Assembly (NCBI GenBank): GCA_900546365.1
Contig: URCF01000007.1
Location: 1-64,000 of the forward strand
Source: an uncultured Porphyromonadaceae bacterium
GTDB lineage: Bacteria > Bacteroidota > Bacteroidia > Bacteroidales > Muribaculaceae
Direction: 5' to 3'
Length of the DNA: 64,000 bases
Of the stretch, positions 8,661-15,985 are shown one piece after another. Positions within the stretch are counted from its first letter, which is position 1. Every line of letters starts with the position of its first letter. The position numbers were made by a program, and so were the translations under genes. The notes beneath the pieces were generated by a model. That model saw only the letters and a list, made by a program, of their open reading frames with translations, made no database searches and had not been told where the DNA came from.

Positions 8661-10001
8661 TTATTTCACCCAAAGAGTGGGGTTTAATTTCTGACGCTCC
8701 TTGCGCAGCTCAAAGTGGAGAATAGCGCGGTTGCCATCATCGGGGTCGGCGTAGATCGACCCTATCCGCTGTCCGGCCTTCACAGCATCGCCCACTTTCA
8801 CATTCAGCCCGGCGAGATTGGCATAGATGGACAGGTAGCTGCCGTGGCGCACCATCACAATAGTGTTGAATCCGGGCTGTTTGAATATGGCCGACACCTT
8901 GCCTGCAAATATGGCGCGGGCGTATGAACCCGACAGTGCCTCTACATCAATGCCGCTGTTGTCGGTTTCCACATGCTCCAGTTCGGGATGTTTCTGCCGC
9001 CCGAATCCGCGCACAATCCTGTATTTTCCGCTCACCGGGAAGAGCAGGTTACCCTTGTTCCCTTCAAAGCTGCCGTTGAGCTTCCTGTCGGCCTCCGCCA
9101 CGCCGCTCACGCCTGATGGTGATGATTTGGATGGCTGTGTTTTGGATGGCGTTGTCCCTTGCGATTTGCTGGGACCCGGCTTTTTTTTCGCAGCGGCCTC
9201 GGCCTTGGCTTTTTCTCGTGCCTCAGCCTCCTTGCGGGCTTTCTCCGCACGCGCCTGCTCGGCGGCGATCAGACGGTCGAGCTCGGCATCAAGGGCCCTC
9301 ATCCGCTTCTCTTTGGCTTTGAGCGCGGCCTTGAGCGAGGATTGCTCTTTCTTGAGCTTGGCCACAAGGGCATCGCTCTGCTGCTTCTGTCCCTCGAGAT
9401 TGCGTTTCTCCTGAGTGAGCGATGACAGCGATGCGGCGCGTTGGCGATGCAGTTCGCGCATCAGCCCCTTATGCTCCTCTACCCGGGTGGAAGCGGTGTC
9501 TATCTCCTGACGGCGGCGGGCACTCCATTTGGCAAATTCGCGCATATATCGCACGCGGCGAAATGCATCAGCGAAGCTGCGCGATGAAAACAGGTAGGCC
9601 ATAATGCCCATGCTCCCCTGCTCGCCCTGCACGCTCCTGAGCGCCATCATATATGCACGGCTCAGCGAGTCACGGCGCGATGTGAGTCGCATCAGGGTGT
9701 CGCTCATGGCACCAATGCGGGTGTTGATAGAGTCAATGCCGGCCTGCGCCGCACCTATAGCCTTGGTGCTTTTGGAGATTTCGTTTCGCAACCCCGACAG
9801 CTTCGAGAGCTCGCGCTCCGCTTCCTTTGCCTTTTTGGAAAGTTGCCGCGATGTTTCCTTAATCTCCTTCTGGGTGGTTTGCCGCTCTTTCTTCACATTG
9901 GAGATGTCGCGCTTCGGCTTGGCGGCATCCACCGACAATGCCATTACAACGCACAAAACCAAGGCGAACACCCCCCTGAGCATCATTCTACATTTATTCA
10001 T
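8661..10001 (-). CDS. EnvC-like murein hydrolase activator with degenerate LytM (M23) domain
   Basis: A 446-residue exported protein: signal peptide (about 1-26), long coiled coil (about 30-270, very rich in Lys, Glu, Arg, Ala), Ser/Pro/Lys linker, and a C-terminal LytM fold (about 325-446). The metal and catalytic residues are mostly lost. The HxGxD motif reads NSGID, the usual Tyr-x-His reads YAN, and HxH reads ILH. E. coli EnvC likewise has an inactive LytM domain and works by activating AmiA/AmiB at the septum. Here it starts within the end of the DUF4292 gene (8-bp overlap) and is followed after 3 bp by the flippase. No amidase gene is in the window. Confidence 0.88.
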   Translation of the reverse strand: MNKCRMMLRGVFALVLCVVMALSVDAAKPKRDISNVKKERQTTQKEIKETSRQLSKKAKEAERELSKLSGLRNEISKSTKAIGAAQAGIDSINTRIGAMSDTLMRLTSRRDSLSRAYMMALRSVQGEQGSMGIMAYLFSSRSFADAFRRVRYMREFAKWSARRRQEIDTASTRVEEHKGLMRELHRQRAASLSSLTQEKRNLEGQKQQSDALVAKLKKEQSSLKAALKAKEKRMRALDAELDRLIAAEQARAEKARKEAEAREKAKAEAAAKKKPGPSKSQGTTPSKTQPSKSSPSGVSGVAEADRKLNGSFEGNKGNLLFPVSGKYRIVRGFGRQKHPELEHVETDNSGIDVEALSGSYARAIFAGKVSAIFKQPGFNTIVMVRHGSYLSIYANLAGLNVKVGDAVKAGQRIGSIYADPDDGNRAILHFELRKERQKLNPTLWVK

Positions 10002-10866
10002 TGCTCCCTAAACTTTTGATAACAGTGGCACCGTCCACCTTCCGGTAGTTGTCGGGCACCTTGGGAGCACGGGGCGAGAAGGAGTCGTTCCATTTCGCAC
10101 GCTGCCAGTTCCAATAGATGGTGAGGTCAACCTGAGCAGACACTACATCGGCTTTCAGGCTCAGCTGCGAGGCCATGGCTCCGGCGGGAGTGTCAACCGG
10201 GCTGCCATACAGCAGAGCCACAGGCTTTTTGCCCTCATATTGCACCACTGCGGCATTCAGCTCCAGCGGCGGCTCAAACCAGAATCCATACTCAAGTTGC
10301 TCCAGCGGCGAGTGGGGCTGCAGGCTCCAGGCTCCGCTGCCATCGGCTGTGAACGAGAACTGCTCGGCTGCAGTTTCGCTCATATTCTCGGAGCCCAATA
10401 CAAACGGACGACCAACCAGCAAATCCTGCAGATTGGCGGTGGTGACATCAAATCCGCCCAGAAATTGCTTGGGCGATTCGTCAATATACCGTTTGTTCAT
10501 CTTGTCAGCTATAATAATCCTGCCGTTGCTCACGTAGAGCCACGCCACCTCCATTCCTATGAATTTTAGGGAGATAAGCACGCTACTGTCGCGCACCATT
10601 TCGGCAGTGCCGGAGATTGACAACGATTTGGGCGAGTTGAGCTTCACCGACACCGGTACCTTCACCTGCTGCCAGGAAAGATACCGCTCGTTGACCGACT
10701 TGAGATAGGCAGCCCCGGTGGCCTTGTCCACAGCATAGGCTGGATTGTTGGACACGGACACAGAACCGGTGTCCGATGATTTTTCCGGATGCTTGCCTCT
10801 GCTGCACGATGCTGCTCCGAGCATCATTGTCAGAGAGAGCAACAGATATATAGCCTTACGAATCAT
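9994..10866 (-). CDS. DUF4292 family lipoprotein
   Basis: A 290-residue lipoprotein (lipobox GAASC, Cys about 21). The body matches the Bacteroidota DUF4292 family, whose strand-rich fold resembles LolA/LolB-type lipid-binding half-barrels: the segments ISGTAEMVRDSSVLISLKFIGMEVAWLYV and KMNKRYID are characteristic. A role in lipoprotein or lipid handling has been suggested by fold resemblance but I know of no proven function. The ATG overlaps the TPR gene stop (ATGA), and the gene's 3' end overlaps the EnvC-like start, so translation of the three is probably coupled. Confidence 0.82.
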   Translation of the reverse strand: MIRKAIYLLLSLTMMLGAASCSRGKHPEKSSDTGSVSVSNNPAYAVDKATGAAYLKSVNERYLSWQQVKVPVSVKLNSPKSLSISGTAEMVRDSSVLISLKFIGMEVAWLYVSNGRIIIADKMNKRYIDESPKQFLGGFDVTTANLQDLLVGRPFVLGSENMSETAAEQFSFTADGSGAWSLQPHSPLEQLEYGFWFEPPLELNAAVVQYEGKKPVALLYGSPVDTPAGAMASQLSLKADVVSAQVDLTIYWNWQRAKWNDSFSPRAPKVPDNYRKVDGATVIKSLGSNE

Positions 10867-12635
10867 TTGTAATAGAATGTTTTATGTTTCACCTTGCGCT
10901 TCAGCAGCTCATTGTCGCTATCAAGCAGCAAAGCCTTGCGCCAGAACTCCACCGCTTCATCGGGCAGCTGATTCATGAAATAAATGTCGCCGGCATGTTC
11001 CAACAGCTCGGAGCTCGGCTCGGCTTCATTTTCCATAGCGCCGTCAATCAGCTCCTTGGCCTTGGCATAATCCTGCTTTTTGAACATTACCCATGCGTAG
11101 GTGTCGAGTGTGGTGCCATCCTCAGGCTTCTCTGCCACCACACGCTTGATCATATTCTCAGCCTTGTCGAGATCCATATCCTCACAGGCAAGATAATAGG
11201 CGCAGTTGTTGAGAGCGCCAAGATTGTCGGGGTTATATTCAAGAGCCTCGTTGTAGGCGGCGAAAGCCGAATCTTTTTTCTCCCACGAGTAGTAGCAATC
11301 GCCCAGACTGGTGTAAAATTCCGACATCAGCTCCATGTCGGTGGAATCGGTGGCGGCAATTGCGTCATTGAGCAGGGCCACCGATTTATCATACTCTTTC
11401 ATCTGCACGAGGGCTATAGCCTCGAGAGCAATGAGCCTGTTGTTGCCCGGGAAATAGTGCAACCCGTTGCGGGCAGCATCCACCGCCTTGGCCCAATTGG
11501 AGTTCTGCAGCTGCAGGCTGGTGTACTGGAGCCAGGATGTTTCGTCTGAAGGGTCGCTGTCCAAGGCATACCCCATCTGCTCGGCGGCATCGGCACCCTT
11601 GCCTGTGAGCATCAGATATTCGGCATACATCTTGCGCACTATGGCTTCGTGGGGATAGTGGTCGATGATGGAGCCGAACACCCCGTTGATACGGCCATAC
11701 TGGGTGGAGTCGCGATACAACTCACCCACATACTGGCGCAGAATCTCAAGCTTCGGTTCAAGGTCGAGGTCGGGCTGGAGCATGGCTTGGAACACCTCGC
11801 GGTCGTACCCCACACTGTCCCCCACAGCCTTGTAGTAGCTTGCACGATGGTAGTAGGCAGCTCCGCTGGTAGGGTCAAGCTCCACGGCGCGGTTGAAGTA
11901 AGTGAGCGCGGAATCCTCGCGTCCGAGCTGCATCATGGTCATTCCCACCATTGAATTGTACTCCGGTGAGTTGGGGGACGAAGCCAGCAGCTTGCGCGCC
12001 TCGGCAACGATAGCGGCTGTGTCACGGCGTATGCTGTGCACCTGCATCTTGCGTCCTGTGAGCATCGGCACCATCCCTTCCGAGCGCTCTATATTGTTGT
12101 AGATATCCAGAGCTTTGGAGAGGTTGGCCGAGTCGATGGTAGCGGTCAGCAGGTCGGCATATTTGAGAGCCACCTCGGGACGGTCACTGTTGCGGAGATA
12201 TAGGGTGTTCCACATGGCGAGGGCATCCTTGCGATGACCGAGGTTGTCGGCCAGCGAAGCATATTTGGCACATGAATACAGGTCCTGAGGGTTGGCGTAG
12301 GCGTAATCGGCCAGCATGGCCAACCCCTCCTCCAACTCGGCGCTGTCGCCTTCCGAAAGCATCATGCGGTGCACACCCACCTCCATCCCCAGATATTTGT
12401 CATCGGGATTGAGTTCATACGCCCGTTTCACAAGCTCATAATAAGCATCGTCCTTGCCCTGCTGTTTGAGCCGCTGGCTTTCAAGAAATATATAGTCAGC
12501 CTTGCGGACATCGGCCTCGCTGACCTTCAGTTTGCCGGAAGCGGCAAAAGCACCGGCGGCCATCGAAGCCACCGTCAGGGTCACTGCCGCTGTGGTGAAA
12601 AATCTACCTACAAAGGATGATGAATGTTTGCTCAT
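10863..12635 (-). CDS. Exported tetratricopeptide-repeat protein
   Basis: A 590-residue protein with an N-terminal signal or anchor segment (about 11-31) and at least ten TPR-type helical pairs over the rest. Clear repeats include the A-x-x-Y-F-N-R-A-V-E-L-D-P pattern near residue 245 and AFAAYNEALEYNPDNLGALNN near 450. TPR superhelices hold protein partners, so it is a likely scaffold in the periplasm. It lies between dut and the DUF4292 lipoprotein and shares an ATGA junction with the latter. I have the impression that the TPR-DUF4292-M23 order recurs across Bacteroidales, which would argue for one envelope complex, but I cannot check that here. Confidence 0.85.
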   Translation of the reverse strand: MSKHSSSFVGRFFTTAAVTLTVASMAAGAFAASGKLKVSEADVRKADYIFLESQRLKQQGKDDAYYELVKRAYELNPDDKYLGMEVGVHRMMLSEGDSAELEEGLAMLADYAYANPQDLYSCAKYASLADNLGHRKDALAMWNTLYLRNSDRPEVALKYADLLTATIDSANLSKALDIYNNIERSEGMVPMLTGRKMQVHSIRRDTAAIVAEARKLLASSPNSPEYNSMVGMTMMQLGREDSALTYFNRAVELDPTSGAAYYHRASYYKAVGDSVGYDREVFQAMLQPDLDLEPKLEILRQYVGELYRDSTQYGRINGVFGSIIDHYPHEAIVRKMYAEYLMLTGKGADAAEQMGYALDSDPSDETSWLQYTSLQLQNSNWAKAVDAARNGLHYFPGNNRLIALEAIALVQMKEYDKSVALLNDAIAATDSTDMELMSEFYTSLGDCYYSWEKKDSAFAAYNEALEYNPDNLGALNNCAYYLACEDMDLDKAENMIKRVVAEKPEDGTTLDTYAWVMFKKQDYAKAKELIDGAMENEAEPSSELLEHAGDIYFMNQLPDEAVEFWRKALLLDSDNELLKRKVKHKTFYYK

Positions 12636-12689
12636 TGGATCGTGGGAACAGAGGGTTAGGGTGAGTGAAACGAGGGGTCGCGCGGTGGG

Positions 12690-13133
12690 TTACCGTACTC
12701 CGGTGTGGCCGAAACCGCCACTTCCGCGCTCCGTTTGGTCAAGAGCGTCCACGGCCACCCATTCTCCGCGTGTGTAGGGCGCTATCACCATCTGGCATAT
12801 ACGCTCCCCATCATTTATAACAAAGGGTTCCTGCGAAAGGTTGATGAGTATCACCCCGATCTCACCGCGATAGTCAGCATCGATGGTGCCGGGGGTGTTG
12901 ACAAGCGTTATGCCGTGTTTCAGGGCCAAACCGCTGCGCGGACGCAGCTGGCACTCATATCCCCGTGGCAGTGCTATTTTCAATCCGGTGGGCACCAATG
13001 CGCGCTGCATAGGCTGGAGCACCATCGGCTCGCTAAGGTTAGCCCTCACATCCATCCCTGCCGAGCACTCGGTGCTATAGGCAGGCAGAGGATGCCGGCC
13101 AGTGTTCACCACTTTGATTTCTATACTGTTCAT
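12690..13133 (-). CDS. dut: dUTP diphosphatase
   Basis: A 147-residue trimeric dUTPase that hydrolyses dUTP to dUMP and pyrophosphate, keeping uracil out of DNA and feeding dTMP synthesis. All five motifs are present: AGMDVRA, PRSGLA, GTIDADYRGEI, GERICQMV and the C-terminal RGSGGFGHTG that closes over the active site. The ATG at 13133 is preferred to a TTG at 13139 and lies 2 bp after the stop of the preceding outer-membrane protein gene. It is the lone nucleotide-metabolism gene at the head of an envelope operon. Confidence 0.97.
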   Translation of the reverse strand: MNSIEIKVVNTGRHPLPAYSTECSAGMDVRANLSEPMVLQPMQRALVPTGLKIALPRGYECQLRPRSGLALKHGITLVNTPGTIDADYRGEIGVILINLSQEPFVINDGERICQMVIAPYTRGEWVAVDALDQTERGSGGFGHTGVR

Positions 13134-13135
13134 AA

Positions 13136-13666
13136 TCAAAAAGCCACGCCGAAACGCACACAGGCCATGTGCAATGAATGGATAGGTTTGTCGCCATCTT
13201 TATACAATCCGTTCATGCCGTTGTACACATAGCTGAGCATCAGATAGGAACGGAAGGTACGCCCGGTGGCGAGGTTCACACCTATGCCGGGCGATGCATA
13301 CATGCGGGTTTGATTGCTGCGGTTGTTGAGGTTGTTATACACCATGCCCACACGGAAATCACCGAAGCACAATGTGGGACGGCTGCTGAACCCGGTGCGC
13401 AGAATGGCATATACAGGAAACGCACGCACGCTGTTGTTGACCATCATGTCGATGGAGGCCCCCACTCCCAGCAGGTTGATCCACGAATTGCGGTAGCCGA
13501 AGTTGGCATCAAGATTGATTGACGACATGTCATGGCCTGTCATGTCAATGCAGCCTCCTACAGCGGCGCCCCAGGCAAATCCGCGCGGCATAGGCTCGGG
13601 ATTCTTGTCCGCATACGCCATGGTCCACACCATGAGTGCGAGTAATAATGTGATGACTTTTCTCAT
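13136..13666 (-). CDS. Small outer-membrane beta-barrel-like protein
   Basis: A 176-residue exported protein with a signal peptide (about 1-19, ending MAYAD). The mature part alternates hydrophobic and polar residues in strand-like runs, has many Gly/Asn turns and ends in Phe (RFGVAF), as expected of an 8-10-stranded outer-membrane barrel. I do not recognise a named family. It has a consensus promoter directly upstream and lies 2 bp before dut, so it may be the first gene of the envelope operon. Confidence 0.68.
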   Translation of the reverse strand: MRKVITLLLALMVWTMAYADKNPEPMPRGFAWGAAVGGCIDMTGHDMSSINLDANFGYRNSWINLLGVGASIDMMVNNSVRAFPVYAILRTGFSSRPTLCFGDFRVGMVYNNLNNRSNQTRMYASPGIGVNLATGRTFRSYLMLSYVYNGMNGLYKDGDKPIHSLHMACVRFGVAF

Positions 13667-13689
13667 ATCAAATTAGCTGTTATGATACA

Positions 13690-13721
13690 CAAAGGTACAT
13701 GTTTTTCAGCAAGCGTGCAAA
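13690..13721 (-). promoter_or_regulatory. Consensus promoter for the OM protein-dut-TPR-DUF4292-EnvC-flippase operon
   Basis: Minus-strand TTTG (13718-13721), 20 nt, TACCTTTG (13690-13697) lies 24 bp before the ATG at 13666, in the gap after prmA. It is the only clear promoter upstream of the whole run down to 7230. Confidence 0.7.
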
Positions 13722-13722
13722 T

Positions 13723-14571
13723 CTACATTTTGAGCAACTTCACACACGCCCAATTTTTCTGTTCGGTATAATCCACATATTTCATGCCACAGCGCTCGGC
13801 GGCTTCACGCACCACCGGTATATCCTCCACATAGAATCCGCTGAGCAGCATCACACCCCCCTTGGCGGTGGCCTCCGCATACGCCTCCATATCTGCGGTG
13901 ATCACATTGCGGTTGATATTGGCCACAAACAGGTTGGCCTTGAACTCCAAAGTGGATAATGCTGTGGCGTCGCCGTTCAGCATAACTATTTCGGGGTGAG
14001 AGTTGATACGTATATTTTCCAAAGCGTTGGTGTAGGCAAACTCATCTATCTCGATTGCTGCCACAGGGGAGGCCCCGCGCATGGCGGCGAGAATGGCAAG
14101 GATGCCGGTACCGGTGCCCATATCCACCATAGACACGCCCTCGAGAGGCATATCGAGCAAACGCCCGATGATCAGCGATGTAGTGCTGTGGTGGCCGGTG
14201 CCGAACGCCATTTTGGGGTCGATCACAATGTCGTAGCGACACTTGGGAATATCGGTGTGGAATGAGCTGTGAATCACACATTCACCACCCACCACTATAG
14301 GCTGGAAATAGTTCTTTTCCCACTCCGAATTCCAGTCGCGGCCCTCGATACGCTTCGCTGTATGGCTTATGGACGGTGCAAACGGGAACGATTCCACGAT
14401 GGCATCCACCCCTTCCTCGCTGTATTGCGACTCACGCACGTAGGCTGTGAGCCCCGATTCATCGGGCACAAAACTTTCATAACCCGCATCGGCAAACATT
14501 GCGGCAAGCAGGTCTGTCATATATTCTTCACAAGGATCGAGGTCAAACCTCAACTCCACATAATCATTCAT
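13723..14571 (-). CDS. prmA: Ribosomal protein L11 methyltransferase
   Basis: A 282-residue SAM-dependent methyltransferase that trimethylates ribosomal protein L11. An N-terminal substrate-binding domain (about 1-100) precedes the Rossmann fold with motif I VDMGTGTGILA (about 150), the preceding PKMAFGTGHHSTT loop diagnostic of PrmA, the acidic IEIDEFA at the end of strand 2, and NINRNVI in place of the usual N-I-L. It has no gene close upstream on its strand and is followed 57 bp later by the promoter of the next operon. Confidence 0.94.
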   Translation of the reverse strand: MNDYVELRFDLDPCEEYMTDLLAAMFADAGYESFVPDESGLTAYVRESQYSEEGVDAIVESFPFAPSISHTAKRIEGRDWNSEWEKNYFQPIVVGGECVIHSSFHTDIPKCRYDIVIDPKMAFGTGHHSTTSLIIGRLLDMPLEGVSMVDMGTGTGILAILAAMRGASPVAAIEIDEFAYTNALENIRINSHPEIVMLNGDATALSTLEFKANLFVANINRNVITADMEAYAEATAKGGVMLLSGFYVEDIPVVREAAERCGMKYVDYTEQKNWACVKLLKM

Positions 14572-14608
14572 AGCTAACAGGATAACAATTGGTTATAAAT
14601 AGCATTAA

Positions 14609-14635
14609 ATAAAAAAGCCGGTATTTATCCGGCTT
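14609..14635 (-). terminator. Terminator of the YtxH-holin operon
   Basis: Stem AAGCCGG (14615-14621) with CCGGCTT (14629-14635), 7-nt loop. On the minus strand it is followed by a six-T run and ATTTAAT. Confidence 0.8.
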
Positions 14636-14653
14636 GATTTCCATACATTGGAC

Positions 14654-14941
14654 TCATCTGCGGAAAGTACGCACAAGGCGCGCCACCCTGCTGCCGAGCT
14701 TGAAGGCGAGCACGGCGTAGTCCACATAGGAGAAGCTGCTGAGCACTTTGCTCCATATCGACCCTCCTTTCACTCCGGGAATTCCCGACTTGAGGTCCGA
14801 CACACTCCTGGCAAGGCGAGTTTTCGACACCTCCATACGCGCCAGCAGAAAAGCTTTCTGATACATCATTTCATCCATGGTGTAGCCGTGCCAGTTCTCC
14901 TGGCTGTGGGGCAATTGTTTCTGTTTCATACTCTGAATCAT
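14654..14941 (-). CDS. Small basic protein at the end of the YtxH-holin operon (YqjK-like position)
   Basis: A 95-residue basic protein. The ATG at 14941 overlaps the holin-like gene stop (ATGA), so translation is coupled; an in-frame upstream start lies inside the neighbour. A helical stretch (MYQKAFLLARMEVSKTRLARSV) precedes a weakly hydrophobic segment (about 63-82) and an Arg-rich end. In size, place and the Lys/Arg-rich helix it recalls E. coli YqjK, which follows YqjD and YqjE, but no real sequence match can be claimed. Function unknown. Confidence 0.6.
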   Translation of the reverse strand: MIQSMKQKQLPHSQENWHGYTMDEMMYQKAFLLARMEVSKTRLARSVSDLKSGIPGVKGGSIWSKVLSSFSYVDYAVLAFKLGSRVARLVRTFRR

Positions 14942-15276
14942 GAAAGGATAAGTTTTGACACGAAGCGACACACGGGATTGAGTATTAGCTGCTTACGTAG
15001 TAATATCACAACTATCAGTGCAAGCAGATACACCCCCGCCATAATGGCGAATGCCCAGCCGTAGCCCACACCCATGGCAATCCAATATATCAAAGCCATC
15101 GACACAAAAAACAGCGCCACCACACACAATGCTCCTATGAGCAAGGCAAGAGATATGGCTGTGATCAGCATGCTCACCTTTTCAGCCGCAGTGAGCTTGC
15201 AATACTCAAACTTCATGGTGCCATAGTCCTTGATTTGCTCCCAAAGCCTGGCAAACGAGTTGGATTGTTCTGACAT
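14938..15276 (-). CDS. Phage-holin-superfamily-6-like membrane protein (YqjE-like)
   Basis: A 112-residue membrane protein. A soluble N-terminal helix (LWEQIKDYGTMKFEYCKLTAAEKVS) leads into two long hydrophobic helices (about 36-62 and 66-88) and a basic C-terminal tail. This layout is that of the Phage_holin_3_6/DUF1469 family, including E. coli YqjE. Despite the name these are chromosomal membrane proteins, not lysis genes, and nothing else phage-like is near. It follows two YtxH genes and overlaps the next gene by ATGA. Confidence 0.8.
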   Translation of the reverse strand: MSEQSNSFARLWEQIKDYGTMKFEYCKLTAAEKVSMLITAISLALLIGALCVVALFFVSMALIYWIAMGVGYGWAFAIMAGVYLLALIVVILLRKQLILNPVCRFVSKLILS

Positions 15277-15368
15277 ATCTATTAAAAGTTATAAACAAGT
15301 ACGCCACGGGGTGAAAGTTCGCTCCGTGGACATACTTATATGCGTGGAATCATGACTGAATGATAGAA

Positions 15369-15566
15369 TCAGTCATCAATTTCTGTGGTGAGCTGTTCCA
15401 CAAGCGCATCGATTTCGTTTTCGGTGCACAAGATACCTTTTTTACGGAGCACATCCTTGATGCGGCGGCGAAGGTCTTCACCCTTTTCAGGGGCAAAAAG
15501 CACAGCGGCACCTGCACCTACGATAGCACCACCGAGAAAAGCGTACAATAATCCTAAGTTCTTCAT
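15369..15566 (-). CDS. YtxH-domain protein
   Basis: A 65-residue protein starting at the ATG at 15566. The Gly/Ala-rich helix LGGAIVGAGAAVLFAPEKGEDLRRRIKD is the YtxH signature: a glycine-zipper-like membrane segment followed by the APxKGxxxR motif. The C-terminal half is a charged helix. YtxH proteins in Bacillus are general-stress (SigB) proteins of unknown role. It is a diverged tandem partner of the gene 27 bp upstream; both share the APxKGE...R core. Confidence 0.82.
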   Translation of the reverse strand: MKNLGLLYAFLGGAIVGAGAAVLFAPEKGEDLRRRIKDVLRKKGILCTENEIDALVEQLTTEIDD

Positions 15567-15593
15567 ATCAGCTAAATATTTAGATTGAATCAA

Positions 15594-15797
15594 TTAGTTC
15601 TTGGCCGTGATTTCGTCGGCGATTTCATCGGCAAGCTCTTCAAGCTTGTTTTTCTTAAGATTAACGCCTTTGGCCTTGAGAAATTTCACGATTTCGTCAC
15701 GAGTTGACTCGCCCTTTGCAGGAGCGAAAAGCAAACCAAGTGATGCACCGGCGATAGCGCCGCCAACTACGGCAAGAATTACATGTAAGGGTTTCAT
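15594..15797 (-). CDS. YtxH-domain protein, first gene of the operon
   Basis: A 67-residue protein with the YtxH signature VVGGAIAGASLGLLFAPAKGESTRDEI (membrane-inserting Gly/Ala helix, then APAKGxxTR) and a Lys/Glu-rich C-terminal helix ending DEIADEITAKN. It heads a four-gene unit (YtxH, YtxH, holin-like, small basic protein). No clear TAnnTTTG element was found before it, so it may use another sigma factor, which would fit the stress link known for the family; that last step is inference. Confidence 0.82.
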   Translation of the reverse strand: MKPLHVILAVVGGAIAGASLGLLFAPAKGESTRDEIVKFLKAKGVNLKKNKLEELADEIADEITAKN

Positions 15798-15919
15798 TTC
15801 CTAATTATTTGGGGATTGTTAATTCAGTTTACGAGGTTACAACAACCCGTCGCCTTCGTTTGTTCGGAAGCGCACCGCTAAATTAACCAATTTTTTTAAC
15901 ACCGCAACAAAAAAATTCG

Positions 15920-15927
15920 TATATTTG
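15920..15927 (+). promoter_or_regulatory. -7 element for GH20 hexosaminidase
   Basis: TATATTTG lies 59 nt before the ATG at 15986. It fits TAnnTTTG; the -33 position reads TAAC rather than TTTG. Confidence 0.55.
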
Positions 15928-15985
15928 ACCCAACAAACTCCCGATACGAGTTTCGGCTATAAATTAAAACCAACATTATCCATCC

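Noticed and set aside
14938..15276. Prophage lysis gene because of the holin-like protein
   Set aside because: No endolysin, spanin, capsid, terminase or integrase genes are adjacent; the family includes chromosomal YqjE proteins and the context is YtxH genes.
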